Positions 10,076 to 21,636 of a stretch of 64,000 bases of DNA are shown here, one piece after another. Both the position numbers and the translations under genes were made by a program. Below the pieces are notes generated by a model, which was not told the DNA's origin, searched no databases, and saw only the letters and a program-made list of their open reading frames with translations. Within the stretch, counting starts at the first letter, position 1. Each line of letters opens with the position of its first letter. The stretch is from the NCBI GenBank assembly GCA_035578175.1, contig JAQMRL010000006.1, positions 19,751,506 to 19,815,505 on the forward strand, given 5' to 3'. This DNA comes from Catonia carolina. Taxonomy: Eukaryota > Arthropoda > Insecta > Hemiptera > Achilidae.

Positions 10076-11449
10076 TGTAAATGATAAAACCTATGTAGGA
10101 GAAGACGTAAGTATGTAGTACATTAAGTAATGTATCAGTGTTGTAGACCTTCAAAAACCATGAAATACAAACCAATTTAAATTTTTGGGTTAATTGGGTA
10201 TTTGGAAAAAATAGCCATGGGTAAATTTGCACGTGGAAAGCTTTATTTTGAATAAATTTGACCGGAATCAGCCCAAGGGAGCTAAGGCCGAACTAACCAA
10301 AAAAAACCTCTCCTTTTAAATATGTAGATTGTGTACTTTGTATCTTTTAGATTCCCATAATACTTTTACTGCGGAAAAATACAGAAATCTAAAATCTCTT
10401 CTTGTGTTAGGGGTAACCGCGAAAATAGGATTTATCAATAATTCAAACATAAACTGGGGAAAACTGGAAAAATACTAATCTCTAACAACGATAAAAACAG
10501 AAAAGGGAAGTCTGATATCATTCCAACACAAGTGAAAAATGAAAAAACCTATAAGACTCCCTTATTTTTTAATACACTAGAAATTTAGTCATCCGAACTT
10601 CAAAAATCCGAATCACCCAGTATCCGGATAATAACAAGATATTAAAAAATTAAATTTTCTGAACAAATATCTACCGAGCTACGCAGCGCTTTATTATTTT
10701 CAGAAGCGTATTTAATTATTTTACATAAATTTACTATTTATTTATATAGAGCAATGAAAATTGATGTTTTGAAGTTTAACTCACACAAATTTGTGTGTAA
10801 TGTAACTGTAGGTAATTTAATTATTCGCTACAGAGCAATAAAAATTGAAATGAAAAGTATATCACAATTGGAACACCCCGCGATGAATAACTACTAATGT
10901 GACTGTCTTTCGTTTTTGACAATGTGACCGAGAACAGGTGTGTCGTGTAAGGTTAGGTAGTGGTGGAAGGGGTACACAGCTTCGGAATGAATACCAGCGG
11001 CCGTAGACCTATGTTTATAGTTCTGTTTATTTTGTTTTCAAAAATATTGGTATGTTTGTATTTATAAAATTGGTAATATCTCCGTTATTATGCATAAAAA
11101 TGAAAAACTTAACATAATCAAACTTATTTGTCTTTAAACGTTTCGTAATTTCGATTATATAACATTTTTTGATAGATTGACTTTTAACGGAGATATTCGC
11201 AGTTTTTTGTTTACCCCTCTATCTGAACTCCCCCATCCCTTTGTGATAATAAAAAAAAATTATAGCCTATTTTCATTTCGATAATGTCCAGAAATTCATT
11301 GAATTTGGTTCAGCGGTTCTTTCGTGATGCCGTAACATACAAAAATTCAGCTGAACTTATTTTCGGTGATTACTTAGTAGATTTAGCGTAGAAATAAAAT
11401 GTGGGGCATTTCGAAAAATTGTAAAACAAAATCACAATTTTTTTATTTA
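10076..11449. other. Long stretch without recognised gene
   Basis: AT-rich. A 60-codon reverse frame at 10050-10232 has no recognisable domain. Around 11290-11345 the phrase TTTGGTTCAGCGGTTCTTTC is reminiscent of repeat sequence common in insects, but I cannot assign a family. Confidence 0.4.
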
Positions 11450-11646
11450 TTTTCTTTTTAAATTTATTTAACGTTGCATCAACAGCAAGGACATTAGCGA
11501 CGACGTTGGGGGTGTAACTGTGCATAATGAGGATGAAATGATTTTTTTATAATGTATGAAAAACATGCCGTGCCTGAGTAGGATTCGAACCCAGGACCGC
11601 ATGATGAGAGGAGAGCACGTTACCAACTACGCCAATGCGGCCAGCA
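11450..11646 (-). mobile_element. SINE-B with tail type 2
   Basis: The reversed tRNA head (GGATTCGAACCCAGGACCGC) is followed on the reverse strand by tail type 2, ending GCAACGTTAAATAAA. It abuts a SINE-A at 11657. Tail 2 is the one normally joined to SINE-E heads. Confidence 0.8.
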
Positions 11647-11656
11647 TTCATAATTT

Positions 11657-12049
11657 TGTTGTTTAGGTCATCAGCCAAAAGGCTGGTTTGAACCCGTAGA
11701 GGTTTAACTAAGTAAAATGAAGAGTGAGGTGGTTTACCATGGCCTTCCTCACTGAATGGAAAAGTACGCTTATCAGCATGCCGGGCCCTCTGAAAAGCAC
11801 ATATTTTTCACTCTGCAAATGACACCTTCACTTCATTCACCACAGGATCTGGCTGTGTAGTGAAATTCATTACTTTCAGAGGAGGTAACTCTGACTAGTG
11901 TCTTTAACACCTCTACCTCTTCTGTTCTTAAATGATTCAGTCATTTTATTGGCTGACCATGTGATAAGAAACAGAACTATTTATTTTAACCCTGCAACGA
12001 ACAGATTGAGTGTAAATAATTTGGCACTCCACCTGTTTATTATGGGCAG
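11657..12049 (-). mobile_element. SINE-A, full length, reverse
   Basis: It runs from the reversed tail TTGTTGTTTAGGTCATCAGC to the reversed start CACCTGTTTATTATGGGCAG. Confidence 0.85.
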
Positions 12050-12523
12050 AATTTTATTTATATAGATTTTTAAATAATAATGAAGAAGGGAAAAGTTATT
12101 GTTTAGTAAGAGTATTCAGCAAAAGTAACAAGTGGTATGTATTTTTTTCATAAGCACGCATGTATTGTACAGACTACGTAATTTATTCTACGGGCCCCTC
12201 CACAATCACCCCCCTCCTCGTTCGACAATACCTGTCTATAGTTTTATGACATCACATCCTTCCCTTCTACTCAAGTGTGTAACCAAATACATCATTACTC
12301 TGTAAAAAGTAGCCATGGGTCAAGGAGAATATAAATATTCATGATACTTTGCTATACACTACCATTTATATATTTTTTAAAACGTGTCGTCGTCTAACTA
12401 GCTTGAAACTGATACAAACATTACGTATCAAACATACTTGACTGCCAATGTTTATCTTTATACAACGCATTTTATATTACCCAACATTTATAGTACATAC
12501 TTCAGAACTGATTTTTCTATATA
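12050..12523. other. No recognised feature
   Basis: AT-rich with a short C-rich patch near 12200-12220; nothing assignable. Confidence 0.45.
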
Positions 12524-13458
12524 CGAGGTGTGGCTATTAAATAACGAGACTGACGTTGTAAAAAATTATATTTTTATTTTATACATAATCACTTATTATC
12601 ACCTTCAATATACACTCCTTCTCTATCCCTACAACGCTACATGCGAATTTTCCTTTGTTGGAAACAGTGCTGGAAGTCATCTTCTGTCAGCTCCTTCAGG
12701 ACACGTGCCGCTTTCTCTTTTACAGCTTTCACAGACTCAAATCTTGTCCCTTTTAATGCAGATTTCACCTTAGGGAACAGGTAGAAGTCACATGGTGCAA
12801 GATCTGGTGAAAAAGGTGGATGTTTTAACACTGAGATCCTGTACTTGGCTAGGAACCTCTTGACAGATAATGCGGAATGAGCTGGCGCATTGTCTTGGTG
12901 GAGAACCCATGATTTATCCTTCCACATTTCGGGGCGTTTTTTCCTTACTCTTTGACGTAGTTTAGAAAGTACCTCAAGGTAGTAATATTGATTAATTGTT
13001 TGACTTTCAGGAACCCAGTGAAGGTACACAATCCAATGGATATAAAAAACAATTTTCATTGCTTCAAATATTGTCTTGCTCATTGGAGCTTTTTTGGCTC
13101 TCGGTGAAGTTCGGCTCTTCCAGAGCATGGATTTGCGCTTCGTTTCCGGATTATAAGTAAAAAATCACGTTTCATCATATGTTATTATTGTTTTCCAAAA
13201 ATTTAGGTCATTTTCAATCGCGTACAAAGTGTCAGTACAAACATTTTTGCGAGCATCATTTCAAACATTTTTGAGCGGCACGTGTCCTGAAGGAGCTGAA
13301 AGAAGATGACTTCCAGCACTGTTTCCAACAATGAAAAATTCGCATGGAGAGTTGTAGGGATCGAGAAGGAGTGTATATTGAAGGTGACAATAAGTGATTA
13401 TGTATAAAATTACAAATAAATTTTTTTCAACGTCAGTCTTTTTAATAGCCACACCTCG
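12524..13458 (-). mobile_element. Second fold-back mariner, 935 bp
   Basis: The same CGAGGTGTGGC termini and TA flanks (12522-12523, 13459-13460) as at 3711-4636. The transposase 3' end and UTR occur at the left (reverse strand) and again inverted at the right arm, about 13276-13458. The inverted arm is shorter (about 185 bp against 260 bp) and the body extends further 5', so the internal junction differs from that of the first element. Confidence 0.85.
12637..13240 (-). pseudogene. Mariner transposase C-terminal two thirds
   Basis: Read on the reverse strand, it covers the first catalytic block (Y-D-E-T then a stop where W is expected), the linker YLHWVPESQTINQYYYLEVL, the second block WVLHQDNAPAH and the third block FSPDLAPCDFYLFP. 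The second and third Asp are 34 residues apart, so it is a DD34D mariner. All three acidic residues appear retained, but the Trp-to-stop change and the loss of the DNA-binding N-terminus make it inactive. A 163-codon open frame from 13128 to 12637 is its longest intact piece. Confidence 0.85.
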
Positions 13459-13502
13459 TATGTACACTCGTAACAAAGTTTAAGATCGTGATATTTAGGT
13501 CC

Positions 13503-13570
13503 ATCTTCTCCTCATCTCATTGGGTCATGGGCTTAATACTGTTCTAAATTGAACAGATTAGGAATAAAAA
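13503..13570 (+). mobile_element. SINE-D 3' tail fragment
   Basis: CTCATCTCATTGGGTCATGG, TTCTAAATTGAACAGATT and AGGAATAAAAAAAG match the end of SINE-D. Confidence 0.65.
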
Positions 13571-14097
13571 AAGTATAACTTAAAAACTAAGTAAAACTAA
13601 GTAGGCCTAAACGTAAACAAAGTGAAGATTTGATTAGAAGTAATGAATGTACCAAGTACTAAAATTACTTGGTTATAAACAAAATGAACAAAACAATAAG
13701 AGTAATTTTTTTACAAAATCCAATCAATTTTTACGACTACTGTATAGAAAAATTAATCATCGGACATAGATTTATATCCACAACCGTACATCATTATGTT
13801 AAAATTAGCTTTCTATTTTAATAGTTTCAAAAAGCTTTTTTTTATATTGTAATAGTAATATACAACTTTTTATAAGATTTACAAGGACATCTTGCAATTA
13901 GGCTTAAATTAGAACCTGTTAAACGTTAATAATACTAACACATCAGATTTTAACCTAAATTAAACAAAACTGTTGAGACACAACCATTTCTTTTGTATAG
14001 ATTTTATAATTCAATTAATAATAATCTTCTAAACACACTGAAGGTTTTTTTAATTTTTATAAAAACTAACAAATAAAATGTTGGTTCATTTACAAAA
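13571..14097. other. AT-rich stretch, no recognised feature
   Basis: Nothing assignable. Confidence 0.45.
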
Positions 14098-14275
14098 CTC
14101 AGATAAGATATCAAGAAAACCGGAATAAACCGAGAAAACTTAATCAACCAAACAAAAGTTAGACAACTAATTACGGATTTTAAGAGCTTCAATGAACAGC
14201 AAAAACAGGACACCAGGTGAATAGAAGAAAGAATTTACAGTGAACGAATGCTGACGATATGGGCTGCAATAATTT
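14098..14275 (+). mobile_element. LINE 3' end fragment (S-E-R-M family)
   Basis: Translation gives IEERIYSERMLTIWA. The same tail motif (HSERMLRMYA) ends the decayed LINE at 57895-58650, and a related RSARMKAYW ends the LINE at 47840-49270. No catalytic region is left. Confidence 0.55.
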
Positions 14276-14284
14276 TCTAGTCGT

Positions 14285-14500
14285 CTAACTAGCAATTAGT
14301 GATTTTCCGTATTTTTAAGCCAAACAGAGGTTGATTCTCATTTTCCGTCTTTCACTCATGATTAAAATAAGGTTATGTTTTTAAGGTTAGTTTTTTTTGT
14401 TTATTGATAATGTTTTATTACTAATGTTAAGTTAGGTAAAGGTAATATTGTTAATTATTTTCATTGGCAAGAGAAAAATGTGTGAATGTTTCACACCAAA
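14285..14500 (+). mobile_element. HINE-like element, 3' end fragment
   Basis: It ends GGCAAGAGAAAAATGTGTGA with the TTTCACACCAAA hairpin end, then TTTTT and immediately the start of the next copy. Confidence 0.8.
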
Positions 14501-14505
14501 TTTTT

Positions 14506-15395
14506 ACTTTCTCTTGCCAATATGGATATATAGGAAAGAGAGAATTGTTTTCAAGTCGATTTTTCGAAATCGAGTTTTCACCGGATCTACACTTTTCAGA
14601 CCCCCTGAACCCGAAAAACATGGTTTTAGGGATTGGTCTGTGTGTGAACAGAATATCTCAAGAACGGAACATCGTACGAACTTGAAACTTAAGTTACACA
14701 CCACTACCGGACCTGACACGAATATTTTCATCAAAATCGGTCAACTTGAAGTAGTAGTTTATTCGCGTAATTTTTCACTTTTTTGCGATTTTCTCAAAAA
14801 CAGATCCTACGTTTTTTTTAAAAATCGCCTGGTTTTCTAAATTTTTTATGCTCTACAAGATAGGGTGGCGCCATGTCTGCTGAAATTCTTGGTGTGGCTG
14901 TTTTCTCGTAAAGAAATTGTTTTTTTTAAGATTGCGTCTTAAATATGCATTTTAGCGCAAAAGGGTAGTATATAAAAGTTGTAGAAAATTTAAAATCCTG
15001 CTACTTATATTTCTAACATTTTTTGTATAACGCTTAGATTAGCGGTAACTAGCGATTTTCTGTATTTGTTTTTCACGAAAACGTGTGCAAAATCGATTTT
15101 TTGAGATTTCGGCTTTCGTATGCATTTTACTACAAAACTGTATACAATCAAATTTATAGAAAATTAAAAGATCTACAACTTTTATTTCTACAGAAGCGAG
15201 AAAGAATGATTTTCCATTTTTTTAAGCCAAACTGAGGCTGATTTTCATTTTGCGTCTTTCACTCATGATTAAAATTAGGTTATATTTATTGAGGTTAGTT
15301 TTTTGTTTATTTCTAATGTTTTATTACTAATGTTATGTTATTTTCTTAATTATTTGTATTGGCAAGAGAAAGTTGTGTGAGTGTTTCACACCAAA
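14506..15395 (+). mobile_element. HINE-like element, complete
   Basis: It runs from ACTTTCTCTTGCCAATATGG to the GTGTGAGTGTTTCACAC hairpin and CCAAATTTT. The microsatellite is reduced to GTCTGTGTGTG. It lies head to tail with the preceding fragment with only TTTTT between them. Confidence 0.85.
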
Positions 15396-15790
15396 TTTTT
15401 TTTAATTGTTTTAAATGAAGTTGCAAAATCCAAAGAAGGGATCATAAATTCAAGAAGTGAATATCTAAACAATAACTTTCGCTTTCCCAGAAATAAACGT
15501 GTGGTATATTTCTGTACAAATCAAAGACAAAAATAACTTGGCAAGTCAGTGTAGGTTACTTGGAACTCAGATAGAATGAACCAGGAAGCGAATGTTGGTG
15601 TATTTTTGAAACTACTGAACAAAAGATGAGAATACAAATGAGCTTATGATTTAGTCCACCCCCACATTTGTAAACAAATTTTTAAGTCTTGCCTTTTTTA
15701 TACGTACTCTAAACCAATCTCTTGTTACAAATTAATTTCAAATCCTACTGGCAAGCCCAGTCAATCAGCTGATAATAAGTCGCTATTTAT
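15396..15790. other. No recognised feature
   Basis: Nothing assignable. A short phrase near 15745-15795 (CAATCAGCTGATAATAAGTC, then CGCTATTTATTTATT) is echoed near 44255-44300. Confidence 0.4.
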
Positions 15791-15794
15791 TTAT

Positions 15795-16262
15795 TGTTCT
15801 CTTTTGAAACCTATTTGGACCTACGGATCCCAAATTTACGGTTCAACCAAACCCTTTAACTTGCAACGAATTCAAGCATTCCAGTCAAAAACATTACGCC
15901 TTATAGCTAAAGCACCTCTTTACGTTAGCAACAAAACCTTACATACAGATTTGAAAACACCACTTGTACAAAATTCCATTGGATACCTATACAAACGCTT
16001 TCACGACAAGTCACACGAACACGAGAACCCCCTGGTGCGTTCACTTTCCTCCGTCCATTTACCTGATAATCCCCCTAGACGCCTTAAAAGACGTTGGAGT
16101 AGAGACATGCTAATTTGATATACAAATTTCATTCTTGGGGAGGCACCAATGGGGCCCTACCCCTCTCATGCTTATCATGTCATTTAAATTATTATGATAA
16201 TCATCACATTTGCTTGTTGTAACATTTTACAGTTGTAAATAAAGAATTAAAGAGAAAAAAAA
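15795..16262 (+). pseudogene. Jockey-like LINE, reverse transcriptase C-terminus and 3' UTR
   Basis: The frame from about 15795 to 16118 reads LLKPIWTYGSQIYGSTKPFN, then IQAFQSKTLRLIAKAPLYVSN, TLHTDLKTPLV and RRLKRRWSRDMLI. This order is characteristic of the end of ORF2 in Jockey-clade retrotransposons (known family features). The stop is followed by a 3' UTR with AATAAAG and an A-run at about 16240-16263. Everything upstream, including the catalytic Asp box and endonuclease, is missing, as expected for a 5'-truncated insertion. Confidence 0.8.
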
Positions 16263-16351
16263 AATTATTGTCCAGTAACAGCAGTTGGACGCGCGACGTT
16301 TTATAGTCATCAGCTGATAACAACACATGAAAAACCTCTACTGTAATAAAA

Positions 16352-17174
16352 TCTGGTGTAAACACTCCCACAACTTTATCTTGCCAATCCAAATAATTAA
16401 CAATGTAACTTAACATTAGTAATAAAACATTACAAATAAACAACAAAACTAATCACAATAAACATAACCTAATTTTAATCATGAGTGAAAGACGTAAAAT
16501 GAAAATCAACCTCAGTTTGGCATAAAAATACGGAAAATCACTCTTTCACGCTAAACTAGGCTCTGTAGAGAAAAATGCTTTAAATAAAAGTTGTAGATCT
16601 TTTAATTTCCTATAAATTTTATTATATACACTTTTGTCGTAAAATGCATACTAAGGCTGAAATCTTAAAAAATCAATTTTTTACACGTTCTCGTGAGAAA
16701 AAACAGAAAATCGCTAATTACCACTAAACTAAGCGTTGTACAAAAAAATGTTTAAATTAAAGTTGTAGGATTTTTAATTCTCTACAATTTTTATTTTATT
16801 CATTTTTGGGCTAAAATGCATATTAAAACCGCAATCTTAAAAAATATATTTTTTTTACGAGAAAACAGACTCTTAGAGAATTTCAGCAGACATGGCGCCT
16901 ACCCTATCTTGTACAGCATAGAAAATGTAGTAAATGAGGCGATTTTTAAAAATAATATTAGGAGCTGTTTTTTGAGAAAATCACAAAAAAGAGAAAAATG
17001 ACACGAATAACTGCTACTTCCGGTAGACCTATTTTGATAAAAATGTTCGTGTCGGTCCGGTAGTAGTATCTAACTTAAGTTTCAAGTTCGTACGATGTAC
17101 CGTTCTTGAGATTTTCTGTTCACACACACATACTAATCTCTAAAAACATGTTTTTTGGGTTCAGGGGATCTGAA
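16352..17174 (-). mobile_element. HINE-like element, lacks outer 5' end
   Basis: It begins TCTGGTGTAAACACTCCCACA and passes a short CA tract at 17121-17130. It is cut off at GGATCTGAA, where a LINE 3' end begins. Confidence 0.8.
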
Positions 17175-17660
17175 CCAAGGATTAGGCCGCAGCCTGTTCC
17201 GAACGTACACACTATATCATCCACCTCCATCTTTTCCTAGGTCTACCTACATTTCTTTTCCCTTCTAGAGCATACCAGTGCGCCTGCTTAGGTATCCTGG
17301 GATCTGATATCCTTTCCATATGCCGTCTCCAACTCTGGCGACAGTCCTTTATCTTTTCGTTCAAGTTGTAAATACCCAATTCTAACCTAATTTCCCCATT
17401 CCTTATTCTGTCCAAACGTGTACACCCGTTAGTCCTTCGCAGAAATCTCATCTTTGCCGTCTAGATTCTCAGCTCTTGGGTTTTTCATGCCTCATTTCCA
17501 TACAGAATAACTGGAGCTGCCATAACTTTATAGAACTTCAGTTTTGTGAACCATTTTGAGTTTAAAAGTTTATTATCTTGGATTTATTCGTTGCATCCTC
17601 AATCGTCAGTCCAATGTCTTCTAGATCTTCTTTAACTGCCGTTAAATAACTTCAAGATTT
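17175..17660 (-). pseudogene. LINE reverse transcriptase C-terminal fragment
   Basis: On the reverse strand, LKFYKVMAAPVILYGNEA is followed by AKMRFLRRTNGCTRLDRIRN, a WRRHMERI segment and the basic end GRPRKRW. The latter two thirds (17451-17212) are open for 79 codons. This order is typical of the C-terminus of insect non-LTR reverse transcriptases. The tail reads GAACAGGCTGCGGCCTAATC. A further piece, AVKEDLEDIGLTIEDATNK, lies at about 17640-17580 on the same strand. Relatives are at 45058 and 58810. Confidence 0.75.
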
Positions 17661-17838
17661 CACACTCAGCCCTCTATGGTTATGAGTTGTTTTAGTATCC
17701 TGGTTTCAGCCATTTTAAGGATAAGGAAGAAATGAGAAATTCTCCACTTTTTCATAAGATTGATGAAATGGTTCTGTGGCATTAGGCATATAGGTCGTTT
17801 CGTTTGCGATAAAACTGATTACAATAAATTTAAGCGTT

Positions 17839-17998
17839 GAACACCTCCGTAGCGTAGTGGTAGCGTGTTAGCCTACACACGGAGGTCCCGGGTTCAATTC
17901 CAAAGGGTCTGAAAATTTTCACACGTTAAAACCCACTGTTTCATTACCCACCGTATTCGCTAATAACAACAGCGGTTGATGCGACTTTAACTCAAAAC
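17839..17998 (+). mobile_element. SINE-E (tRNA-derived), imperfect 12-bp TSD
   Basis: A tRNA-like head (GTAGCGTAGTGGTAGCGTG, B box GGGTTCAATTCC) is followed by the tail GCGGTTGATGCGACTTTAA. Flanks AAATTTAAGCGTT (17826-17838) and AAATTTAGCGTT (17999-18010) look like the duplicated target. Confidence 0.75.
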
Positions 17999-18500
17999 AA
18001 ATTTAGCGTTAGTTTATCTCATTTTGGAAAAGGAGTACACAAAAGAAAAACGTTTATCTTTATTAATTGTTTTGTTTAAAAACAAAATACTAAAAATAAA
18101 TCAATACCCGAATAAAATATTCAATACAACAAAGTAACTTCATGGCGACAATACTATAAAATAAAATATAACTTTATACTTTTTCTCAGAAAACCAAACA
18201 CAAAATACTACTTCACTAGGTTAAAGGTGTACCAAGTTTACTGTTGCATGTCATCTACAGAAGGCAATAGAGTCAGCAACAGGTCGCATGGTATCAAGTC
18301 ATAAGAGGTCGCGCAGTTTTACCTTGATCTAGACCAGGGGTATGGTCGTATCAGTTATTCGGTAAAAAAAAATTATATTGAATTATTCATTATTTTTTTA
18401 TTACATTAATATTATGGTCTGACCTTGATTTATAAACTTTTAACACGATAAAACCCTCTGAAATTGCAATTGAATCATTGAAGGTCTAGCTGTTATGCGT
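17999..18500. other. No recognised feature
   Basis: AT-rich; nothing assignable. Confidence 0.45.
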
Positions 18501-19099
18501 CTAATTCATATCCGGTATATTACGATTTGCCAATATTGGGCAGGTGGAGTGTTAAATTAATTGCATCCGATATGTTGGTTCCAAAGCTACAAAAAAAGTT
18601 CTGTTTCTTGTCACATCGTCTAATTCATATCCGGTATATTACGATTTGCCAATATTGGGCAGGTGGAGTGTTAAATTAATTGCACTTGATATGTTGGTTC
18701 CAAAGCTACAAAAAAAAGTTCTGTTTCTTGTCACATCGTCTAATTCATATCCGGTATACTACGATTTGCCAATATTTGGCAGATGGAGTGTTAAATTAAT
18801 TGCATCCGATCTGTTGGTTCCAAAGCTACAAAAAAAAGTTCTGTTTCTTGTCACATAGTCTAATTCATGGCCGGTATATTACGATTTGCCAATATTTGGC
18901 AGATGGAGTGTTAAATTAATTGCATCCGATCTGTTGGTTCCAAAGCTACAAAAAAAGTTCTGTTTCTTGTCACATAGTCTAATTCATATCCGGTATACTA
19001 CGATTTGCCAATATTTGGCAGATGGGAGTGTTAAATTAATTGCATCCGATCTGTTGGTTCCAAAGCTACAAAAAAAAGTTCTGTTTCTTGTCACATAGT
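18501..19099 (+). repeat. Five tandem copies of a 119-121 bp unit (SINE-A head)
   Basis: Units start with CTAATTCATATCCGGTAT at 18501, 18620, 18740, 18860 and 18979, ending at 19099. Each contains the SINE-A start GGCAGGTGGAGTGTTAAATT through TTCTGTTTCTTGTCACAT plus about 32 bp of 5' flank. Only the last unit continues into the SINE-A body. There are no spacers, so it is not CRISPR; the open frames across it are accidental. Confidence 0.95.
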
Positions 19100-19355
19100 C
19101 AGCCAGTTATATGACTGAACTATTTAAGAACACAAGAGGTAGAGTTGTAATAGACAGTAGTCAGAGTTATCTCCTCTGAGAGTAATGGATTTCACTATAC
19201 TGCCAGACCCTGTGGTGAATATGAAGGTGTCATGTGCAGGGTGGAAAGTGGGTGCTTTTCTGAGGGCCTGGCATGCTGATAAGCATACTATTTCAACCCA
19301 GTGAGGAAGGCAATAGTAAAACACCTCACTCCTAGTTTTTACTTTATAAAACCTC
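18533..19355 (+). mobile_element. SINE-A, older variant with amplified head
   Basis: The body after the tandem array runs 19100-19355 and breaks off at AAAACCTCTGG, where a 5'-truncated HINE-like copy begins. Confidence 0.8.
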
Positions 19356-19357
19356 TG

Positions 19358-20085
19358 GAGGACCCGACAAGAACATTTTCATCAAAATTGGTCAACTGAA
19401 TGTAGTAGTTTAATCCTGTAATTTTTCACTTTTTTGCGATTTTCTCAAAAACGGCTTCTATCATTATTTTTAAAAATCACCTTACTTTCAATAGTTTTTA
19501 AGCTCTACGAGATAGGTTAGGCGCCATGTCTGCTGAAATTCTTAGGGGGGAGGTTATTTTCTCGTAAAAAAGTTGTTTTTTTTACGATTGCGACTTTAAA
19601 ATGCACTTTAGCGCAAACATGTAGGTATATATAATAAAAGTTGTAGAGAATTTAAAATCCTGCAACTTTTATTTCAAACATTTTTTTTGTATAACGCTTA
19701 GTTTAGCGGTAATTAGCGGTTTTCTGGGTTTTTTTCTCACGAAAACGTGTAAAAATCGTTTTTTTAAGATTTCAGCCTTAGTTTGCATTTTACGACAAAA
19801 GAGTATGTAATCAAATTTATAGAAAATTAAAAGATCTACAACTTTTTATTAGCATTTTTCTCTACAGAGCCTAGTTTAGCGTGAAAGAGTGATTTTCCGT
19901 ATTTTTAAGCCGAAGTGAGGTCGATTTTCATTTTGCGTCTTACATTCATGATTAAAATTAGGTTATGTTTATTGAGGTTAGTTTTTTTTTATCTATTTTT
20001 AATGTTTTATTACAAATGTTAGGTTATACTTATTGTAAATTATTGGCATTGGCAAGAGAAAGTTGAGTGAGTGTATCACACCAGA
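19358..20085 (+). mobile_element. HINE-like element, 5' truncated
   Basis: It starts at GGACCCGACAAGAACATTTT, downstream of the microsatellite position, and ends GGCAAGAGAAAGTTGAGTGA, ATCACACCAGA. Confidence 0.8.
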
Positions 20086-21012
20086 TTTTTTAGTTTTATA
20101 AAGATAAACTCAAGAGCGTAAACATACATTTCCCAAAAATATTTTTTGGCTTGTAGGCCTAAGTGTGACGAGATGATTCAGTTGGAATTATTGAACGAAA
20201 CTTTTCACTACTGCAATACGATCTGACTCAACTAAAAATGCATTTAAAAAGTAAATAAAGATATATGAACCTGAATATCCAAACAGCAAACAATTTTTTC
20301 CTTAAAAAAACTTAATGTTTTAAACCAAACACAAGGAAAGTAATATTTAACACCTTTATTTGTGTTAAATACAAACAGAATTCTATCGAATAAAAGTAAA
20401 ACTTATGGACAAGATGAAAGTTACAGACCGAAATACATTAAATTTATTAGTACATATAAAACTTCGAATAATAAATTTTCAAAACAATTTCTAAAATTCC
20501 ACACGAATAGATATTGACAAAAATAATTAATTGAAGAAAATTCTTCGCTAACTATTTTCCAAAGAATAATTTAATTCATTCATAAAGCACTATTGTTAAA
20601 CTAATGGCTCTATTGTTTTTATGGTAATTAAATCCACCTGCAAAAACATCCCCTGATGGAACTTAGCCTGTGATAATTTGTACAAATTGCATAATAAATA
20701 CATAAATCAAATATAATAAGGATAAAAATAAATTAATGTGACAAAAGCTTTATGGTATTTTCAATTCAAAGAAGTTAGTTATTAATAAATTAATTAAAAT
20801 TTTGTAATACATTTATAATTAAACAACACGTAAGTATGCTTAATTAAAAATTAATACATAAATATCTGTTTTATAAAAATATTATAAAATTATAACTGGA
20901 CGAAATTTAAAAATTCCTTTTTTTATATTTAAAAATTTTTAAATTAATAAATTAAATTTTAAAGAAATTTAAAAATATCCTTTTGATACATTAAATTATT
21001 AATAGTATTTTT
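20086..21012. other. Very AT-rich stretch, no recognised feature
   Basis: Nothing assignable. Confidence 0.45.
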
Positions 21013-21636
21013 ACTTTCTCTTCTACCCAATAAGAATATAGGGAAGGAAAGTATTGTTTTCATGTCGATTTTTTGAAATCGAGTTTTCACCGGAAATACA
21101 CGTTTTTAAGTCCCCTGGACCCAAAAAAAACATGTTTTAATGATTGGTGTGCGTGTGTGTGTGTGTACGTGCGTGCGTGAACAAAATATTTAAGAACGGA
21201 ATATAGTATGACGTCAAAACTTGGAACTTATGTTAGGTACGCATAGAGGCTCCACACAAATATTTTAATCAAAATTGGTCAATCAGAAGTAGTAGTTAAT
21301 TCGTGCAATTTTACACTTTTTTGCGATTTTCTCAAAAACGGCTGTTACAATTTTTGTTTAAATCGCCTTATTTATGCTCTACAAGATAGGGTAAGCGCGA
21401 TGTCTACTGAAATTCTTGGGAAGGCTGTGCTCCGATGGTAAAGTTTTTTTAAATATTTCAGCCTTAATTTGAATTTTAGGGCAAAAGTGTAAATAATTAA
21501 AGTTGAAGGAAATTAAAACACTTAAAACTTTTATTTCTAAGATTTTTTGTTCAACGCTTTTAATTTAATGTCGATTAGTGATTACTGATTTTAGTGAAAA
21601 GAAAAATAACAAGAATTAAAAAAAAACCCACTTATA

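Noticed and set aside
18646..19098. Two 70-codon frames with repeated WSVKLIAxDxLVPKLQKK
   Set aside because: They are the translation of the tandem SINE-A head units and break wherever unit length changes by a base.
18501..19099. CRISPR-like array
   Set aside because: Units are contiguous with no unique spacers and the DNA is eukaryotic.
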